The notes under the pieces are model-generated. The model saw only the letters and a list, made by a program, of their open reading frames with translations. It was not told where the DNA came from and ran no database searches. From Lachnospiraceae bacterium (lineage in GTDB: Bacteria > Bacillota > Clostridia > Lachnospirales > Lachnospiraceae): 64,000 nt of DNA. The DNA lies in NCBI GenBank assembly GCA_009911035.1, contig QXWO01000011.1:1-64000 (forward strand), in the 5' to 3' direction. Shown here in pieces: positions 27,936 to 36,528 of the stretch. Both the position numbers and the translations under genes were made by a program. Position 1 is the stretch's first letter; each line of letters opens with the position of its first letter.

Positions 27936-28865
27936 ATGGAAATAATTCATGACACAACAAAATTCCATATAGGGCAGGAAACAGCCGTTGTGATAGGGAA
28001 GTTTGACGGTATCCATACAGGACACATCAGGCTTCTTTCCCACATTTTAAAACAGAAGGAGAAAGGGCGACTGGCGGTAGTTTTTACTTTCCATCCTTCG
28101 GCGGCAGTATTTTTCGGACAGGCTTCTTCCATGGAACTGACGACACGGCAGGAGAAAAGGAAGCTGTTTGAAAAAATGGGGGTCGATATTTTGATTGAAT
28201 TTCCCTTAAATAAAGAAACGGCTGCAACCATGCCAGAAGAATTTATCAGACAGATACTGGCGGCCCGGATGAATGCGGCCTATATTGCGGCGGGAGAGGA
28301 TCTTACTTTCGGCTATAAAGGCATGGGAAACAAGGAACTGCTTATAAAATATGCAGAAGTTTGCGGCTATGAAATTGAGATCATACAGAAGGTATTTTAC
28401 AGAAACCGGGAAATCAGTTCCACCTTTGTAAGGGAGGAGGTGGAAAAGGGGGATATGGCCCTGGTGCGCGGTCTTTTAGGAAGATACTACAGCTTTGAAG
28501 GCAGGGTCAGGGAAGGAAACAGGCTGGGAAGAAAACTGGGGATGCCCACTTTGAACCTTTATCCTCCCGGGGAAAAGCTCCTGCCCCCGAAAGGCGTTTA
28601 CTATTCCAGGGTTTTTTGTGATAACTGTATGTATCCCGGCATTACAAATATCGGAAAAAAACCAACCGTAAATGAGGATGATGTGGTAAGCGTGGAGACT
28701 TATCTGTATGATTTTGATAAAGATATGTACGGTAAAGAAATTGTAACAGAATTGTTACAATTTAAACGGCCGGAACAGAAGTTTGAAGACGTGGCGCAGT
28801 TAAAGGGACAGATGGAAAAGGATATTGCACAGGGGAGAGAATTCCACGAGGGCCTTAAAAAGTGA
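27936..28865 (+). CDS. ribF: Bifunctional riboflavin kinase / FAD synthetase
   Basis: 309 residues from ATG 27936 (GGAAGG 8 bases upstream; GTG at 27927 rejected). N-terminal FAD synthetase nucleotidyltransferase domain with GKFDGIHTGH and STFVREEV; C-terminal flavokinase domain with GRKLGMPTLNL and GVYYSRV. Converts riboflavin to FMN and FAD. Last gene of the conserved operon. Confidence 0.95.
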   Translation: MEIIHDTTKFHIGQETAVVIGKFDGIHTGHIRLLSHILKQKEKGRLAVVFTFHPSAAVFFGQASSMELTTRQEKRKLFEKMGVDILIEFPLNKETAATMPEEFIRQILAARMNAAYIAAGEDLTFGYKGMGNKELLIKYAEVCGYEIEIIQKVFYRNREISSTFVREEVEKGDMALVRGLLGRYYSFEGRVREGNRLGRKLGMPTLNLYPPGEKLLPPKGVYYSRVFCDNCMYPGITNIGKKPTVNEDDVVSVETYLYDFDKDMYGKEIVTELLQFKRPEQKFEDVAQLKGQMEKDIAQGREFHEGLKK

Positions 28866-28869
28866 TTTT

Positions 28870-28891
28870 ATGGCTGTTTTACAGCTATTTT
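28870..28891 (+). terminator. Probable terminator after ribF
   Basis: Stem ATGGCTG / CAGCTAT (one G-U pair), loop TTTTA, followed by TTTT. Short and weak, but correctly placed at the operon end. Confidence 0.45.
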
Positions 28892-28978
28892 GCAGGCAGA
28901 ACACAAAAATACAGGCTTTAATGGAGAAATAAAATTATTTTTTGGAAGTATTTTCTTGAAAAAAATATGCATATGGAT

Positions 28979-29007
28979 TTGACAGCCCGGAGTTTACTTG
29001 TTATAAT
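28979..29007 (+). promoter_or_regulatory. Consensus sigma-A promoter of the NlpC/P60 gene
   Basis: TTGACA, exactly 17 bases, TATAAT: a perfect consensus, about 50 bases before the start codon. Predicts strong constitutive transcription unless repressed. ATTTGTAACAAATTTGTAAT just downstream forms short inverted and direct repeats. Confidence 0.85.
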
Positions 29008-29055
29008 GACCATGTTGGATTTGTAACAAATTTGTAATAACTTTGGAGGTCCGTC

Positions 29056-30168
29056 TTGAAAAAACATAGAATTGGTATGATTTGTGTTCTGTCTTCCTGT
29101 ATGCTTTTTATGGAGCCGCTTTCTGCTTCAGCAACTGAACTGAAGGATGTGAACGCATCGAACAAAATAAATAATGCCACAGACACCACGATTGTGGATG
29201 ATACATCAGCCGGGGATATTGACGGCACGGAGGATATGCTGACAGCAGGGGTGGGGGATTTATACCATTCTCCTTTGTCAAAAGTAGAATATGTGGAGAT
29301 TGCCAAAAAAGCCGAGGGCGCTTTGTGGGGGTACACCCATCTGGGGATCTGCAATGTGGAGGAAAATAATTTAAATATCAGACAGGAGCCAAGTGAAGAC
29401 GGGAAGCTGGTGGGAAAACTTCCCAAGAATGCGGCCTGTGAAATTAAAAGCAGCGAAAACGGCTGGGCCTATATAGCTTCCGGCAAGGTGGAAGGATATG
29501 TGAAGGAAGAATATCTTCTCACAGGCTTTGACGCCAAGATGAAAGGGGAAGAACTTGCCACAGCCATTGCGGTATCCACAGCGGATGCCCTGAACATCCG
29601 TGAGATGCCCAGTCTTGATGCAGAGGTGGTTACCCAGGTGGCTTCCGGCGAAAGTCTGGATATTGTGGAAATACAGGACGACGGCTGGATCAAAGTTTAT
29701 CTGGATGATGAAGAAGTGTTTGTATCCGCCGACTATGTGGATGTGAAATCTGACCTGGAAACGGCAATTACCATGACAGAGCTTATGTACGGACAAGGCG
29801 TTTCTGATGTAAGGGTGGATCTGTGCCAGTATGCAAAGCAGTTTTTGGGAAATCCTTATGTGTGGGGCGGCACCAGCCTTACCAAAGGCGCAGACTGTTC
29901 CGGCTTTGTGCTCAGCGTATTTGCCAAGTACGGCGTATCCCTGCCCCATTCTTCGAGAGCACAGTCCAAAATGGGGACAGCCATCAATGCATCCCAGCTC
30001 CAGCCGGGAGATTTGGTCTTTTACGCAAAGGGCGGCGTTGTCAACCATGTAGCCCTGTATATCGGCGGCGGGCAGGTCATCCATGCCAGCAGTCCCAAGA
30101 CGGGAATTAAGATTTCTTCCTATAATTACAGAACGCCTTATAAGATGGTAAGGATACTGCAGAGTTAA
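29056..30168 (+). CDS. Secreted SH3b-NlpC/P60 peptidoglycan endopeptidase
   Basis: 370 residues with a TTG start (GGAGG 7 bases upstream). Signal peptide of about 27 residues ending ASA. A Thr/Asp-rich spacer, two bacterial SH3 domains (about 95-155 and 172-228; LNIRQEPSEDGKLVG and LNIREMPSLDAEVV), then NlpC/P60 (about 255-370). Catalytic C281 in GADCSGF, H331 in NHVALYIG, third polar residue H343. Cleaves D-Glu-diaminopimelate-type stem-peptide bonds during wall remodelling. Confidence 0.93.
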   Translation: MKKHRIGMICVLSSCMLFMEPLSASATELKDVNASNKINNATDTTIVDDTSAGDIDGTEDMLTAGVGDLYHSPLSKVEYVEIAKKAEGALWGYTHLGICNVEENNLNIRQEPSEDGKLVGKLPKNAACEIKSSENGWAYIASGKVEGYVKEEYLLTGFDAKMKGEELATAIAVSTADALNIREMPSLDAEVVTQVASGESLDIVEIQDDGWIKVYLDDEEVFVSADYVDVKSDLETAITMTELMYGQGVSDVRVDLCQYAKQFLGNPYVWGGTSLTKGADCSGFVLSVFAKYGVSLPHSSRAQSKMGTAINASQLQPGDLVFYAKGGVVNHVALYIGGGQVIHASSPKTGIKISSYNYRTPYKMVRILQS

Positions 30169-30230
30169 AATACAAACTGACATGCTTCGCAAGCTGGTTT
30201 ATTTTAAAGAAGATGAGTGGTTCGGTAAAT

Positions 30231-30263
30231 AAAAGGGTTCCGGGACTTTCCGGGGCCCTTTTA
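30231..30263 (+). terminator. Intrinsic terminator after the NlpC/P60 gene
   Basis: AAAAGGGTTCCGG pairs with CCGGGGCCCTTTT around a short loop (two G-U pairs), ending in TTTT. It comes before a REP-like hairpin. Confidence 0.75.
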
Positions 30264-30273
30264 TGGTAGGATT

Positions 30274-30310
30274 ACAATAAGCTGTCTCGCAAAGCGTGGC
30301 AGCTTATTGT
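30274..30310. repeat. REP-like hairpin repeat, copy with two ACAATAAGCTG arms
   Basis: 37 bp: left arm ACAATAAGCTGTCTCGC, loop AAA, right arm GCGTGGCAGCTTATTGT. Unlike the typical copies, the right arm is the complement of the left (ACAATAAGCTG both ways), giving a nearly perfect 17-bp stem. Between the NlpC terminator and the MATE gene. Confidence 0.85.
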
Positions 30311-30416
30311 AAAATAAAAACCGCTGAAAAGTGATAATAAAAGTCATTTTTTTGAAAGAGGCAGGAACACAAAGAATGCCATAATTAATTATACTTTTCA
30401 GAGAGGATGTGGACCA

Positions 30417-31757
30417 ATGAAGAATAAGGAATTTTACAAGAAAACCGCGAAGCTTGCCGTACCCATAATGATGCAGAACATGATTACCATAGGAGTGAAT
30501 ATGGCGGACAACATCATGGTAGGTTCCCTTGGTGAAAACGCATTGTCGGCGGTGGCGCTGGCAAACCAGTTTGTCAATATTTACCAGTTTAGCTGCATGG
30601 GCCTTGGACAGGGTGCGTCTGTACTGACATCCAGATTCTGGGGAATGAAAAACCATAAGGCATTAAAGCAGACGATTACGCTGACCACAAGGATATGTCT
30701 GGTGCTGGGGCTTTTATTTACGGTCCTTACCCTATTTTTTCCGGGGATCGTTATGAAGATATACATTAATGACCAGGGAGTTATTGATGAAGGAATCCGC
30801 TATCTTAAAGTTCTATCCGTCAGTTGTCTTTTGATGGGGATGTCTCTTACATACTCCAATTTTTACCGGAGCATTGAGAATGCTAAATGGCCTCTTTTAA
30901 GTTCCATATTTGCATTTTTTATTAACATATTCTGTAACTACATTTTTATTTTCGGGAAGCTGGGCGCACCCTGTATGGGAGTGGCAGGGGCGGCTTTAGG
31001 AACCCTGATTGCCAGGATATTTGAATTTTTCTTTATCTGCGGGTATCTTATTTTCTTTGACCAGAAAATTAAGTACCGCATAAAAGATCTGTTCTTAAAT
31101 TGCAGGAACCTTGTAAAAGAATATATACAGATCAGTTTTCCTGTTGTTATCAGCGATACCTTATATGGATTTGGAAACAGCGCAGTGTCCATGGTTATGG
31201 GAAGGATCGGCAGTCAGTTTGTATCCGCCAATTCCATCACCATCGTTACCCAGCAGCTAAGCAGCGTTTTCGTACAGGGAGCGGCAATGTCCAGCAGTGT
31301 TGTCATAGGGCATACGCTGGGAGAAGGAAATCAGGAGAGAGCCAGAAAAGAAGGCGGCCTGTTCTTAAAAATGGGCGTCTGGATGGGGGCGGCGGCCTGC
31401 GTGATCATCATAGCCATATCCGGGCCGGTAATAAGCTGCTATAATATTACCCAGGAGACTGCGCTGATTGCAAAAGAACTGATGTACTCCATGGGAATCA
31501 TCATGCTGTTCCGGGGGGCCAACAGTATTATGACCAAAGGCGTTCTGCGGGGCGGCGGCGATACCCGCTTCCTGATGGTTGCAGATGTGCTGTTCCTCTG
31601 GGTGGCCAGCATTCCACTGGGGTACCTGACCGGGGTGGTACTGCACCTTCCGGCCTTCTGGGTATACTGCTTTTTGAAAATAGATGAAGTTATCAAATGC
31701 TTCTGGTGTGTGGGAAGGTTCAAGAGTGGTAAGTGGATCAAGAAAATTAAAGGATAG
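30417..31757 (+). CDS. MATE-family multidrug/cation exporter
   Basis: 446 residues, about 12 membrane segments in two MatE halves, opening KKTAKLAVPIMMQNMITIGVNMADNIMVGSLG. Na+- or H+-driven efflux of organic cations or metabolites; substrate unknown. AGAGAGG upstream of the ATG. Flanked by REP-like hairpins on both sides. Confidence 0.92.
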   Translation: MKNKEFYKKTAKLAVPIMMQNMITIGVNMADNIMVGSLGENALSAVALANQFVNIYQFSCMGLGQGASVLTSRFWGMKNHKALKQTITLTTRICLVLGLLFTVLTLFFPGIVMKIYINDQGVIDEGIRYLKVLSVSCLLMGMSLTYSNFYRSIENAKWPLLSSIFAFFINIFCNYIFIFGKLGAPCMGVAGAALGTLIARIFEFFFICGYLIFFDQKIKYRIKDLFLNCRNLVKEYIQISFPVVISDTLYGFGNSAVSMVMGRIGSQFVSANSITIVTQQLSSVFVQGAAMSSSVVIGHTLGEGNQERARKEGGLFLKMGVWMGAAACVIIIAISGPVISCYNITQETALIAKELMYSMGIIMLFRGANSIMTKGVLRGGGDTRFLMVADVLFLWVASIPLGYLTGVVLHLPAFWVYCFLKIDEVIKCFWCVGRFKSGKWIKKIKG

Positions 31758-31766
31758 TATTTTATT

Positions 31767-31803
31767 AACAAACGCTGGCTCGCGGATCGCGTCAGCGTTT
31801 GTT
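31767..31803. repeat. REP-like hairpin repeat, copy with two AACAAACGCTG arms
   Basis: Left arm AACAAACGCTGGCTCGC, loop GGA, right arm TCGCGTCAGCGTTTGTT: both arms are of the other type (AACAAACGCTG), the mirror case of the copy at 30274. Starts 10 bases after the MATE stop codon. Confidence 0.85.
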
Positions 31804-31809
31804 TATTTT

Positions 31810-31846
31810 ACAGTAAGCTGTCCCGCGGAGCGTGGCAGCGTTTGTT
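31810..31846. repeat. REP-like hairpin repeat, typical copy
   Basis: ACAGTAAGCTGTCCCGC, loop GGA, GCGTGGCAGCGTTTGTT. Differs from the copy at 77 by two bases. Second of a pair between the MATE and sigma-factor genes, six bases after the first. Confidence 0.85.
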
Positions 31847-31915
31847 TTTGCAAAAAAATGAACCTCATGCAAAGTCATGGCGAATATAGGGTGAACAGGC
31901 AGTGGAGGTGAGACA

Positions 31916-32440
31916 GTGAACGCAAGAGAAATAGAAAAATGTATTGATGGTTTCGGCACAGATATATATAGATTCTGCCTGAAACTCTGCGGGGGCATAG
32001 GGGATGCCGAGGACTTATACCAACAAACTTTCCTCAAAGCGCTAGAAACAGAATGGACGCTTGACTGGGAGAAAAATCCGAAAGCGTTATTTTTTTCTCT
32101 CGCTTATAATCTTTGGAAAAGCGACAGAAGAAAAAAGGCACGCCGGAACATGATCGCTCCCTGCAGCAATCTGGGTGATGAAGCAGAAATGGTACTGCAC
32201 GCAGAAGAAAGCATTGAAGAAGGCTATCTTGAAAAAGAATTGATTGCAGAAGTCCGCCGGATCATCCAGACCCTGCCGGAAAAGTATCAGGTACCATTGA
32301 TATTATTTTACCTTTCCGATTGTCCCATAGAACAGATTGCGGCGATTATAAAGAAACCGCCTGGTACCGTGAAAAGCCGGTTGTTCAAGGGAAGAAAGAT
32401 GATCAAAAAAAGATTGGAGGATGCTGGTTATGAGAGATAA
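31916..32440 (+). CDS. ECF-type RNA polymerase sigma factor
   Basis: 174 residues, GTG start with TGGAGGTG upstream. Region 2 (about 10-75; GDAEDLYQQTFLKAL) and region 4 (about 115-170; LPEKYQVPLILFYLSDCPIEQIAAIIKKPPGTVKSRLFKGRKMIKK). Region 3 is absent, as in ECF factors. The next gene overlaps its end and encodes a small membrane protein in the usual anti-sigma position. Confidence 0.92.
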   Translation: MNAREIEKCIDGFGTDIYRFCLKLCGGIGDAEDLYQQTFLKALETEWTLDWEKNPKALFFSLAYNLWKSDRRKKARRNMIAPCSNLGDEAEMVLHAEESIEEGYLEKELIAEVRRIIQTLPEKYQVPLILFYLSDCPIEQIAAIIKKPPGTVKSRLFKGRKMIKKRLEDAGYER

Positions 32441-32807
32441 TCATTCTGACATGAAAATGGAAGAAGCCATCTGGGCTTCAATGAAAATGACGGAGGTTCC
32501 AGACCCGGAACTGAATAGCAAACTCAAAACGGCTCTGTACAGGCAGGAGGCCGTTCTGGGTAAACAACCTGCCATGCATAAAATATCGCTTTGGTATTTG
32601 CCGATGGTTTTGAATTTACTCACTTTTTCTTTGCTGGCGCTGGCTGCCCTGCTCATGATTGAAAATATTTATTTATCTTACTTTGCTGCCGGTGTCTGTC
32701 TTTATATTGGCATGGCTGGTATATTGCTTACCGCAGCAGGTGTAAAGAGAGCAAACATAAAAGAGGATATTATGATCTGTATTGAGAAAAGAGGTGTATG
32801 GACATGA
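32430..32807 (+). CDS. Small membrane protein, putative anti-sigma factor
   Basis: 125 residues from ATG 32430 (GGAGG 9 bases upstream; ATG 32421 is too close to it). About 60 cytoplasmic residues (MRDNHSDMKMEEAIWASMKM..), then two membrane helices (about 60-83 and 90-110). No zinc-type HxxxCxxC anti-sigma motif. Role as anti-sigma factor is inferred from its place after, and overlap with, the ECF gene; no domain was recognised. Confidence 0.65.
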   Translation: MRDNHSDMKMEEAIWASMKMTEVPDPELNSKLKTALYRQEAVLGKQPAMHKISLWYLPMVLNLLTFSLLALAALLMIENIYLSYFAAGVCLYIGMAGILLTAAGVKRANIKEDIMICIEKRGVWT

Positions 32808-33694
32808 AGGATATTAAAAAAAGTAAATTTCCCCTTTTTACCGGTATTTTTGTTATCTTACTGCTGATTTTTCTGCGGTTTGGCCTGTATTTTTTGAAAA
32901 GTGATGGTTTCAGCGGTCTTTCCATGGCACTGCCCCTGCTGCTGCTTTTCTTTCTTCTTTTTGCACTGTGTACTTCTGCTTTTTTTGCAGCATGGGTATA
33001 TCAGGATTGCGAAAGCCGGGGGGAGGACCCGGTACTATGGGCGGTCGTAGTTTTTGCGGCCACACCGTTTATTGGATTGCTGATCTACTTTCTGCGCCGT
33101 TCAGAAATCAAAACAACATGCCCGGCTTGTGGACAGCGGATTTCAGTAAAAGCAAAATATTGCCAGGAATGCGGAACATGTATTGAAAAGGAGGATGATC
33201 GTGTTATGGTAAAACAAGGAACCCATCACTTAAAATTTATGATTGCCGGTATCGTTAGTATGGTGTTTATGCTGGTATGTCTGACGGGCTTTATTGTCAG
33301 TGCAGCCTCTGGAAAGGGGATCAACACAAATGCTGCTTCTAACGACCGGGTCTGGAACTTGGGGACAATCAGCATGAATTACAGCGCGTATTTAAACGAT
33401 TTCTGGAAGCTGGATTTTAAAAGTGCCAGCGATGGATTTGTGAAAGAACAGAGTATGACCATTACGGACGCAGAGGCCCAACTGCTTTACGCTGATATTT
33501 CCTGTGGAACAGTACCAGACGGGGCAACCCTCATCTTGTGGCTGGTACAGGGAGATACAGCAGAAACGATTGATGTTACAAACCTTTCCGGGACGCTTAA
33601 ATATCCTCTGGATGAATTTGAAAATGGAAAAGTTTATGTGAGACTACAGATCAATGGCGTGGAGGATACTGTTTCGGAAATTTATATCCGATAA
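32804..33694 (+). CDS. Zinc-ribbon membrane protein with external C-terminal domain
   Basis: 296 residues from ATG 32804 (GAGGTG 7 bases upstream). Three membrane helices (about 8-30, 41-65, 77-97), a cytoplasmic double-CxxC zinc ribbon (C106, C109, C120, C123), a fourth helix (about 146-168), then about 125 residues probably outside the cell. Overlaps the putative anti-sigma gene by 4 bases, so the three form one operon. May be a sensor or target of the sigma factor; no known function. Confidence 0.75.
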   Translation: MKDIKKSKFPLFTGIFVILLLIFLRFGLYFLKSDGFSGLSMALPLLLLFFLLFALCTSAFFAAWVYQDCESRGEDPVLWAVVVFAATPFIGLLIYFLRRSEIKTTCPACGQRISVKAKYCQECGTCIEKEDDRVMVKQGTHHLKFMIAGIVSMVFMLVCLTGFIVSAASGKGINTNAASNDRVWNLGTISMNYSAYLNDFWKLDFKSASDGFVKEQSMTITDAEAQLLYADISCGTVPDGATLILWLVQGDTAETIDVTNLSGTLKYPLDEFENGKVYVRLQINGVEDTVSEIYIR

Positions 33695-33826
33695 TTCACA
33701 AAGCCGGATGGTGACTAGAGCGTGCTATTAAAAACGATATATAGAATATAAATTCCTTGACAAGAAAGTAATGAATATACTACACAAATGGCCATGTGCT
33801 TGTAAAAGCGGGAGGCTTATGATAGT

Positions 33827-34669
33827 ATGGAGATACGAAAACGGAAGGGAAAGCAGGTGGGAAGATTGACAGTGACGGAACAGATAGACCAGAAACATCA
33901 GGAAGATTTACAGAGACTAAGAGGTTTTCGTCTGCTTGATGATGATTTCCTCACGAAATGTTTTGAGGGAGATACGGCAAGTATAGAACTGGTATTGCAG
34001 ATTGTACTGGAAAAACCGGATTTAAAAGTACTGGACGTTCGCACACAGGTATTTGTGGAGAATTTGCTGAATCGTTCGGTGAAGTTGGATATCTTGGCTA
34101 CGGATAGTACGGGGACAAAACTGAATGTGGAAGTACAGCGTTCTGATAAAGGAGCCGGAAGAAAAAGAGCAAGGTACAACAGCAGCATGATGGACGCAAA
34201 CCTTTTGAAGAAAGGCGAGGACTTTGACAAGCTGCCGGAAACATGGGTAATCTTTATCACAGAGAATGACGTAATGGGAAAAGGGCTGCCGCTCTATCCG
34301 GTCGAGCGGTGCTTTTTGGGAACCGTTGAAAGATTTGAGGACGGTTCGCACATACTGTATGCAAATGGCGCTTACCGTGGAGATACACCAATCGGGAAAC
34401 TAATGCATGACTTCTCCTGTACAGACGCAGCGGATATGTACTATGGGATATTGGCAGACAGAGTGAGATTTTTTAAAGAGAGCAAGGAGGGAATCGAGAT
34501 TATGTGCCGGGCTATGGAAGATATGAGAAACCAGACATTAAAAGAAGGAATGATAAATGTTGCAAAGAAAATGCTGGAAGATGGAACAATAAAGCTTGAA
34601 AAGATTGCGGAATTTGTTGGACTTTCAGTTGACGAAGTGAAAAAATTGAAAACAGACCAGAATATGTAA
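33827..34669 (+). CDS. Rpn-family PD-(D/E)XK nuclease / transposase-like protein
   Basis: 280 residues. PD-(D/E)XK core at about 85-105: D88 in SVKLDIL and the E-x-Q form of the active site (E102, Q104 in LNVEVQR). Conserved family blocks FLTKCFEGD and YNSSMMDANLLKKGEDFDKLPETWVIFI. The C-terminus has a short helical region ending EIAEFVGLSVDEVKKLK-like. Rpn proteins promote RecA-independent recombination and are common, multicopy and sporadic in Clostridia. The start is uncertain (GGGAGG is 12 bases away). Confidence 0.88.
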   Translation: MEIRKRKGKQVGRLTVTEQIDQKHQEDLQRLRGFRLLDDDFLTKCFEGDTASIELVLQIVLEKPDLKVLDVRTQVFVENLLNRSVKLDILATDSTGTKLNVEVQRSDKGAGRKRARYNSSMMDANLLKKGEDFDKLPETWVIFITENDVMGKGLPLYPVERCFLGTVERFEDGSHILYANGAYRGDTPIGKLMHDFSCTDAADMYYGILADRVRFFKESKEGIEIMCRAMEDMRNQTLKEGMINVAKKMLEDGTIKLEKIAEFVGLSVDEVKKLKTDQNM

Positions 34670-34700
34670 ATGGCGGGGCGGGAAATTGATAGCCCTACAC

Positions 34701-34738
34701 AGGGGCAGGTGTGATTCATGGGGATCACACCTGCCCCT
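34701..34738. terminator. Long stem-loop after the Rpn gene
   Basis: Perfect 15-bp arms AGGGGCAGGTGTGAT / ATCACACCTGCCCCT with an 8-base loop, 32 bases after the stop codon. No real T-tract follows, but stability and position suggest a terminator or 3'-end hairpin. Confidence 0.6.
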
Positions 34739-34763
34739 AAATTTATCCATTAAACATGCTCTA

Positions 34764-34923
34764 GAGCGTGTTTGAAAATTCATTCCCGCCATCTGTACGC
34801 CCCACTTTGCGCGATATTTGCACCAAATTCAGGTTACATAGCCCGCTATGCGCCCTTCATTTGGCGCAAATCTCCCATAAATTGTGACGCACATCTGTCA
34901 GAAAGCAATTTTCAAACACGCTC
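34764..34923. mobile_element. MITE with 20-bp terminal repeats and TA duplication
   Basis: The sequence 34761-34926 is bounded by perfect inverted copies of CTAGAGCGTGTTTGAAAATT. Reading the outer TA as the target duplication gives a 160-bp non-coding element with ends GAGCGTGTTTG.. and ..CAAACACGCTC, the form of IS630/mariner-type MITEs. Inside, ATTTGC.CCAAAT and ATTTGG.GCAAAT form a second long stem. It encodes no transposase. The right end overlaps the last codons of the next minus-strand gene. Confidence 0.8.
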
Positions 34924-36504
34924 TAGCAGGTTTTTCCGGTATTCTGTTGGAGTCACATTTTCAAATTTTTTAAATATCTGGGTGAAATGGGAAAAGTTAT
35001 TGTAGCCCAGTTCAAGGGCAATCATGCTGACAGGAATATTTGGATTTCCAAGGAGATCTCTGGCAACATCAACTTTTACCTGCAGGATATAGTTTTTAAT
35101 ATTCTGCCCGGTTTCCTTTTTAAAGAGCCGGGTAAAATATTCGGGGCTTAAATGGACATAGTCGGCAACGTCTTTTACGGAGAGGTTCAGGGCTATGTTG
35201 TTTAAAATATAGTCTTTGGCCCGCTGGACGTCATTTTGGTTTTCCAGACTGGACGAGCGGTCGGCAATAGCGGAAATAATGAATTTTACGGATGTGCGGA
35301 GGGAGGGGATATCTTTAAATCCGTCCATGTAATCGTTATACCGGTAATGTTCCGTAAACAGTTTCATAATATCCAGATTATGCTGGTAAGCATAGCTGAA
35401 AAATATCTGGGTAAGCCGCTGGTGCAGGTCGCAGAGCGTTTTCAGGTTCGCTTTGTTGACCGCGGAAATGAAGTCGATATAGGTTAATATACTGGTTTCC
35501 AGTGAGGAAAACTGCCTTGCATCAAGAAGATATTTCCAGCGGGATATATTTTCATCAATACATAAATGTTCTTCCGAAGCTTTCTCCTTCTCCACGAAAA
35601 ACAGCCCGGATTTCTTGCTCACATTATTCAATATGTGGTTGTGGATGTAGAAGACTTCCTCCCGGATAAAGGGAAAGGAGCTGCACTGGCCCACATAACA
35701 GGCGATGGCCGGGTCAATTTTTTCCGTAAGATTCTGGTAGAAACTTGAAAAGGATAAATTGGAAAGGGACCCAAGGGTGTCATCGTTGCAGAATAAAAGC
35801 ACGACAAACTGCTTATGCCTGTTGAAAGTGATCAGGGCGCAGACAGGACCGTCCATGCGGCTTGTATGCAGGCTCTCCAGGATATTTTCCCGGATGGCAA
35901 TATCAAACAGCACAGAGTTAGAGGAACCGGCATAAGAGTAAATATCCAGAATCATGATGCGGATAAAGGAATTGTGGTTTAAAGGATATCCCATCTGATT
36001 CAGAGCGTCCAAAGACTGGGCCACATTTTCTGCATTTTCAGAATAAAGATTAGAAACGATGCGGTCATTCATCTCATGTTTGTGGGCGCTGTATATGAGT
36101 CCGCTGTTGTAATACTGTTCCTTTTGGCGTTCCTTTGTGAGTTTGTCAATAGCCTTTGACAGGGACTTTTCAATTTCATCGTAAGGGGCAGGCTGTACAA
36201 TATAGTCAAAGCACCCAAGCTTGATGCTGGTCTGGGCGTAAGTAAAATCTGCATGAGAGGTGAGCAGGATACGGATAATGGAAGGATACCTGGCGGCGAT
36301 CCATTCATTAAGCTCCAGCCCGTTTTCTCCCGGCATCTCAATGTCCGAGAGGACGATGTCAATGGTTTCTTTTTCGATGATCTCCCTGGCTTCGGCGGCG
36401 CTGGCCGCTGTACGCACCTCTGAAATCCCCAGCAGGTCAAAATGCACGCCCTTTGTAATTCCTTTTAATACAGATATCTGGTCATCAATGATCAAAACAG
36501 TCAT
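34912..36504 (-). CDS. YesN-type response regulator, AraC output
   Basis: 530 residues. Receiver domain with phospho-acceptor D54 in VLSDIEMP; the usual switch lysine (KP) is glutamine, Q104 in YIVQPAPYDE. Central linker of about 300 residues, C-terminal AraC double HTH (about 430-530; VADYVHLSPEYFTRLFKKETG, LGYNNFSHFTQIFKKFENVTPTEYRK). The last codons and the TGA stop come from the adjoining MITE end. It follows the kinase gene at 36529 by 24 bases and probably regulates the divergent esterase operon (inference). Confidence 0.92.
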   Translation of the reverse strand: MTVLIIDDQISVLKGITKGVHFDLLGISEVRTAASAAEAREIIEKETIDIVLSDIEMPGENGLELNEWIAARYPSIIRILLTSHADFTYAQTSIKLGCFDYIVQPAPYDEIEKSLSKAIDKLTKERQKEQYYNSGLIYSAHKHEMNDRIVSNLYSENAENVAQSLDALNQMGYPLNHNSFIRIMILDIYSYAGSSNSVLFDIAIRENILESLHTSRMDGPVCALITFNRHKQFVVLLFCNDDTLGSLSNLSFSSFYQNLTEKIDPAIACYVGQCSSFPFIREEVFYIHNHILNNVSKKSGLFFVEKEKASEEHLCIDENISRWKYLLDARQFSSLETSILTYIDFISAVNKANLKTLCDLHQRLTQIFFSYAYQHNLDIMKLFTEHYRYNDYMDGFKDIPSLRTSVKFIISAIADRSSSLENQNDVQRAKDYILNNIALNLSVKDVADYVHLSPEYFTRLFKKETGQNIKNYILQVKVDVARDLLGNPNIPVSMIALELGYNNFSHFTQIFKKFENVTPTEYRKNLLERV

Positions 36505-36528
36505 AAGTACCTCCAGTCATTCCACATG

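Noticed and set aside
29371-30192. 273-codon minus-strand frame over the NlpC/P60 gene
   Set aside because: Shadow of a clear secreted hydrolase gene with consensus promoter, ribosome site and catalytic motifs.
33827-34738. Insertion sequence comprising the Rpn gene and its flanking hairpin
   Set aside because: No terminal inverted repeats or target duplication flank the Rpn gene itself; the MITE next to it has separate, self-contained ends.
34772-35005. 77-codon frame through the MITE
   Set aside because: Most of it is the non-coding MITE and the antisense of the response regulator; no transposase similarity.
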